Positions 34,441 to 37,529 of a stretch of 37,529 bases of DNA are shown here, in pieces (the first letter of the stretch is position 1; each line of letters starts with the position of its first letter). Below the pieces are notes generated by a model. That model saw nothing but the letters and a program-made list of their open reading frames with translations, did no database searches and was not told the DNA's origin. Made by a program: the position numbers and the translations under genes. This DNA is from an uncultured Bacteroidia bacterium (lineage in GTDB: Bacteria > Bacteroidota > Bacteroidia > Bacteroidales > Prolixibacteraceae), in contig CAINLJ010000062.1 of the NCBI GenBank assembly GCA_903850335.1, positions 1-37,529 on the forward strand, given 5' to 3'.

Positions 34441-35460
34441 ATGAAGAAATTTAAATTATTATCAATCAGTGTCTTATTTTTTGCTTTATTTACAAACATT
34501 GCTGTTCAGGGGCAAAAATCACATTACAGAGTTGCGGGAATTATTCCACTGACCGGTGATAATGGCTGGGATTATTTGTCTGTTGATTCGGAGACTCACC
34601 TGTTGTATGTTTCTCACGGAACACAGGTTAATGTTGTTGACCTGATTAAGAAGGAACAAATTGCGATTATACCTCAGACTGAGGGTGTTCATGGTATTGC
34701 AGTAGCCAACGATCTGAACCGGCTATACATTTCATGTGGCAAAGATTCATCTGTTATGGTTATTGACAGAGGTAACTTTAAAATGATCGAAAAGATTGGT
34801 GTCACCGGGAAAAATCCGGATGCAATTCTCTACGATCAGTTTTCGAAAAAAGTATACACATTTAATGGCAGAACCAATAATGCAACAGTTTTGGATGCGG
34901 TTACTTTGAAGACTGTCGCTACAATTCCGCTATCAGGAAAACCTGAATTTGCACAAACGGATCGTCAAGGGAAGATATATGTTAATATTGAGGATAAAAG
35001 CTCTCTGACAATCATCAATGCAAAAACTTTGAAAGTTGAAAAGACCTGGTTAATTACACCGGGAGAGGAACCATCAGGCCTTGCGTTTGACCAGGTTAAT
35101 AATCGACTGTTCTCAGTATGCAGCAATAAATTGATGGTTGTATCTGATGCAAATTCTGGCAAAGTCATTACTTCTTTGCCCATTGGCAGTGGATGTGACG
35201 GTGTCGCCTTTGACCCTGAAACCAAACGTATTTTTGCTTCCAACGGTGAGGGAACAATGACAATAATCGGGCAGGTTAATTCAGACAAATACGAGGTTCT
35301 GGAGAATTTTCCGACATTACCAGGTGCAAGGACAATAACAGTAGATCCCAAATCTCACCATATCTATCTGTCAACCGGCGAATATATGCCAGGTACAGAG
35401 AGAAGAAGAGCCATAAAACCGAATACATTTAAAATAATTGATATAGAACCTGTTAATTAA
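34441..35460 (+). CDS. Secreted YncE-like beta-propeller protein
   Basis: A 339-aa exported protein with a signal peptide (KLLSISVLFFALFTNIAVQG). The mature part is built of about seven repeated beta-propeller blades with patterns such as DYLSVDSETHLLYVSHG, GIAVANDLNRLYISCG and GVAFDPETKRIFASNG, each followed by a VxVID-like strand. This matches the YncE/surface-layer NHL/PQQ-type propeller superfamily. Function is not defined for most members; YncE itself binds DNA weakly and many are surface proteins. It lies 109 bp after the cytochrome gene and may share its transcript. Confidence 0.85.
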   Translation: MKKFKLLSISVLFFALFTNIAVQGQKSHYRVAGIIPLTGDNGWDYLSVDSETHLLYVSHGTQVNVVDLIKKEQIAIIPQTEGVHGIAVANDLNRLYISCGKDSSVMVIDRGNFKMIEKIGVTGKNPDAILYDQFSKKVYTFNGRTNNATVLDAVTLKTVATIPLSGKPEFAQTDRQGKIYVNIEDKSSLTIINAKTLKVEKTWLITPGEEPSGLAFDQVNNRLFSVCSNKLMVVSDANSGKVITSLPIGSGCDGVAFDPETKRIFASNGEGTMTIIGQVNSDKYEVLENFPTLPGARTITVDPKSHHIYLSTGEYMPGTERRRAIKPNTFKIIDIEPVN

Positions 35461-35467
35461 CTTGCTT

Positions 35468-36685
35468 CTAAACAGGTATATCCGTATAAATTGGAAGTTT
35501 AAAACTGAATGTTGATCCTTTACCTAAGGCTGATTTAATCTCAATTGTTCCATCAAGTTTCTTTACAAATCCCTGACAGATAGAGAGGCCCAAACCACTT
35601 CCTTCGAATATTCTTGTGATTGAATCATCGCCTTGTATAAAATTTTCAAATATCTTCTTTTGAAGTTCCTCATCGATTCCTATTCCAGTATCGGTAACAA
35701 AAAAAGTTACAACCGAGGGTTCAACAGTATAACCTAAATCTATTGAACCGGTTTTGGTAAATTTGATTGCGTTTGCCAAAAGATGAGAAAGTATAGACCG
35801 CAAAAAGTTCTGGTCCGTGATCAGTTCAAATTCTGTCAGATCAGAAGGTAAATGCAGATTAAAGGAGAGGTGTTTATTTTTACAGGCATTCGTGTATTTA
35901 TTTTCAATCTCATAAATCAACTTTTTCACGTTAATTCTCTGGTAACTAGTCTCCAGATTGTCCGAATTGATCATTGAGATATCCACATAATCCGTTATTG
36001 TATTGATAAGGCGATCGGCTGAAACCTCCATCAAACTAATAAATTCGAATTTCTCAGTTTCAGTCAGATCCGGGGATGACAGTAAAGATGCAAACCCAAG
36101 TATACCATTCATTGGGGTCCTTATTTCGTGCGAAATTGTCTGAAGGAACGAACTCTTTAGCCGGTCACTTGCCTCAGCCTTATTTTTAGCAGCCAGAAGG
36201 TCTTCAGCTAATTTTTGAAGTTCCTGAGTTCTTTCCCTGACTCTTTCTTCCAGTTGTTGATTTTGGTCCGCAAGCTGAATATGCAGCGACCGGGCATAAA
36301 GCAGATTTCGGATCCGTAATCCAACTTCAGTGAGATCAAACGGTTTTGAAAGAAAATCGCTTGCTCCTTCAGAGAGTGCTTTTTGTTTAGCTTCGACTGA
36401 GATATTTGCTGAAAGAACCAAAATGGGAAGAAATGTATTCGGATCGATCATAGGTTTTAGTTTATCCATTATCTCGTAGCCAGTAAAATAAGGCATTGCC
36501 AGATCCAGAAGTATCAGATCCGGTTTGAAACTTTCAAATAACCTGAAAACGTCTCTGGAATCTGTAATGCTCTTGACTTCACTATATCCCTGCATTTCGA
36601 GAAAGCCTTCCAATAAATCTACATTAGGTTGTTGATCATCAACAATCAAAATACGGGCATTAAGAAAAACTGATTCATCCTTCAT
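35468..36685 (-). CDS. Receiver-histidine kinase (hybrid two-component protein)
   Basis: A soluble kinase of about 405 aa with no membrane segment. The N-terminal receiver (about residues 15-130 in the 409-aa frame) has the acidic pair VDDQQ and phosphoacceptor D65 (DLILLDLAMP). A coiled coil (about 136-178) leads to the kinase core: H190 in the H-box (TISHEIRTPMNGIL), N309 in the N-box (LSHLLANAIKFTKTG), D336 in the G1 box (VTDTGIGI) and GSGLGL in the G2 box (366-371). A second ATG four codons downstream (at 36685) is taken as start because it gives the natural receiver N-terminus. It lies in a row of paralogous receiver genes, so it could take phosphate from or give it to them. Confidence 0.9.
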   Translation of the reverse strand: MKDESVFLNARILIVDDQQPNVDLLEGFLEMQGYSEVKSITDSRDVFRLFESFKPDLILLDLAMPYFTGYEIMDKLKPMIDPNTFLPILVLSANISVEAKQKALSEGASDFLSKPFDLTEVGLRIRNLLYARSLHIQLADQNQQLEERVRERTQELQKLAEDLLAAKNKAEASDRLKSSFLQTISHEIRTPMNGILGFASLLSSPDLTETEKFEFISLMEVSADRLINTITDYVDISMINSDNLETSYQRINVKKLIYEIENKYTNACKNKHLSFNLHLPSDLTEFELITDQNFLRSILSHLLANAIKFTKTGSIDLGYTVEPSVVTFFVTDTGIGIDEELQKKIFENFIQGDDSITRIFEGSGLGLSICQGFVKKLDGTIEIKSALGKGSTFSFKLPIYTDIPV

Positions 36686-36784
36686 TGTTTCAATCAAAAT
36701 TGTTTGCTATTAGATTTGCGAAAATTTCAGCAATAATACATTATTATAGGATATTTACTTTAAAGTGACTGGAATTTCAAGCAA

Positions 36785-37267
36785 TTATTTATTCCATTGG
36801 CTCATAACTTTTATAAGCATTGCTACTTTTTCTTCAAGTATTCTGTTCTTTTTTTCGAGTTGCTGGTACAAATATCTTGTTTCGAGGAGATTTCGTATTC
36901 TCAGGAATACTTCAACGAAATCGAAAGGTTTTGCCAGGAAGTCCCGTGCCCCGCTTGCAAGTGCCCGTTGTTTGGCATGAGGTGAGATATCAGCTGTCAG
37001 CACCAAAACCGGCCAGTAAGTATCTTCATGTATCAACGGCTTAAGTAATTCAAGTACTTCATAACCTGAAAGTTGTGGCATCATCAAATCCAAAAGGATC
37101 AAATCAGGTTCAAAGGACTTAAACAAGCTTAGGGTCTGTCTGGGATCGGTTGTTGCCTGGATTGTATTAAATCCCTGCATTTCAAGATAACTTTGAAGAA
37201 GATCTATGTTTAATTGATGATCGTCGACAATCAGGATTTTTGCATTCTTAAGGTTCTTGTCAAGCAT
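36785..37267 (-). CDS. Stand-alone receiver protein with coiled-coil tail
   Basis: A 160-aa response regulator with no DNA-binding output. The receiver covers residues 9-128, with the acidic pair ILIVDDHQ and phosphoacceptor D60 (DLILLDLMMP), and the Lys of LAKPFD in the expected place. The last about 30 residues (LYQQLEKKNRILEEKV) form a coiled coil. It is clearly paralogous to the N-terminal receiver and linker of the downstream hybrid kinase, with the same LEMQG(F/Y), KPF(D/L) and RIRNLL segments, but stops before the kinase. It precedes that kinase gene by 99 bp in transcription order. Probable signalling relay or dimerisation partner. Confidence 0.88.
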   Translation of the reverse strand: MLDKNLKNAKILIVDDHQLNIDLLQSYLEMQGFNTIQATTDPRQTLSLFKSFEPDLILLDLMMPQLSGYEVLELLKPLIHEDTYWPVLVLTADISPHAKQRALASGARDFLAKPFDFVEVFLRIRNLLETRYLYQQLEKKNRILEEKVAMLIKVMSQWNK

Positions 37268-37382
37268 ATTAATATTTTTTAAACACCCTGTATCACGGGC
37301 AGATTTTTACTTATTTTAGTTCTCTCGATAAAGGTTTGCGATTAAATCTCAATATTTGTTAAATTGATAGTTTTAATACCTC

Positions 37383-37529
37383 TTATTCGACTTCTTTTTC
37401 AATTTTATGAGGACCCAAAACCCATTTGTCAACCTCTTCCAAAAAAGAGTTTACATCGAGAGGTTTGCTTAAATAATTACGTGCACCGCTTTTCAATAAC
37501 TTTTCCCGCTGGGCTGGCATTGCATCTGC
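37383..37529 (-). CDS. C-terminal end of a receiver-domain protein (cut by window edge)
   Basis: A partial minus-strand frame of 48 codons that runs off the right edge of the window; the start is not visible. It begins ADAMPAQREKLLKSGARN and has YLSKPLDVNSFLEEV and KWVL, the end of a receiver domain (Lys of SKPLD is the conserved switch-region lysine). A charged tail ends before a TAA. It is likely the last domain of a hybrid histidine kinase or a longer response regulator, upstream of the stand-alone receiver gene. Confidence 0.75.
   Translation of the reverse strand, partial: ADAMPAQREKLLKSGARNYLSKPLDVNSFLEEVDKWVLGPHKIEKEVE

Noticed and set aside
1-37529. Search for tRNA, rRNA, CRISPR arrays, insertion sequences and attachment sites
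   Set aside because: No cloverleaf, repeat-spacer array, transposase frame or flanking direct repeats with tRNA ends were recognised by eye.

Overview
The window looks like a chromosomal segment of a Bacteroidota bacterium (Bacteroidales/Marinilabiliales-like; the exact genus cannot be told by eye). Supporting signs are the phylum-typical rpmB-rpmG-DUF4295-ftsY-rimO gene order, a PPi-dependent phosphofructokinase with the GGDDS motif, TAnnTTTG-type -7 promoter boxes, few Shine-Dalgarno sequences, and AT-rich intergenic DNA. I saw no tRNA, rRNA, CRISPR array, transposase or phage gene.

Layout. 0.3-1.8 kb (minus): a cysteine-cluster (YkgJ-like) protein and an AraC-family regulator. 1.9-8.2 kb (plus): four secreted enzymes in a row, divergent from the AraC gene: a tandem-duplicated esterase, a nitrilase-superfamily amidase, a GH13 alpha-amylase-like enzyme and a GH127 beta-L-arabinofuranosidase-like enzyme. 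No SusC/SusD pair is present. 8.4-16.7 kb: housekeeping genes, namely valS (plus), alanine dehydrogenase (minus), a class I aminotransferase (plus), then rimO, ftsY, DUF4295, rpmG and rpmB (minus). 17-23.8 kb: a CPBP membrane protease (plus), then on minus a CobW-type GTPase, a GH16 lipoprotein, two multi-pass membrane proteins, a DUF1624-like acyltransferase and a small secreted protein.

23.9-29.7 kb (all minus) is the accessory region of most interest: a double-glycine-leader peptide (class II bacteriocin-like) locus. In transcription order it has an HlyD-type accessory protein, a C39-peptidase ABC exporter that overlaps it, a small HTH protein whose own tail looks like a double-glycine leader, two small precursor peptides (49 and 60 aa) with GG leaders and GxxxG/GxxxA-type mature parts, a strong hairpin, then AT-rich candidate immunity genes: a 110-aa membrane protein, a CPBP protease homologue and a 61-aa membrane peptide that repeats a YxxGYxxG motif of the second precursor. 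The 49-aa precursor is short and easily missed in annotation.

30-37.5 kb: a DEDDh exonuclease, RsmE, PPi-phosphofructokinase, a cytochrome b561-like protein, a secreted YncE-like beta-propeller, and a row of receiver-domain proteins (a receiver-histidine kinase, a stand-alone receiver with a coiled-coil tail, and the end of a third receiver protein cut by the window edge).

How the genes work together: the AraC regulator probably controls the divergent enzyme run, which would act on an arabinose- or glucose-containing glycan outside the cytoplasm. In the peptide locus the ABC transporter would cut leaders after GG and export the mature peptides with the HlyD protein, while downstream membrane proteins would protect the producer. 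Functions here are inferred from motifs; none was confirmed by database search.
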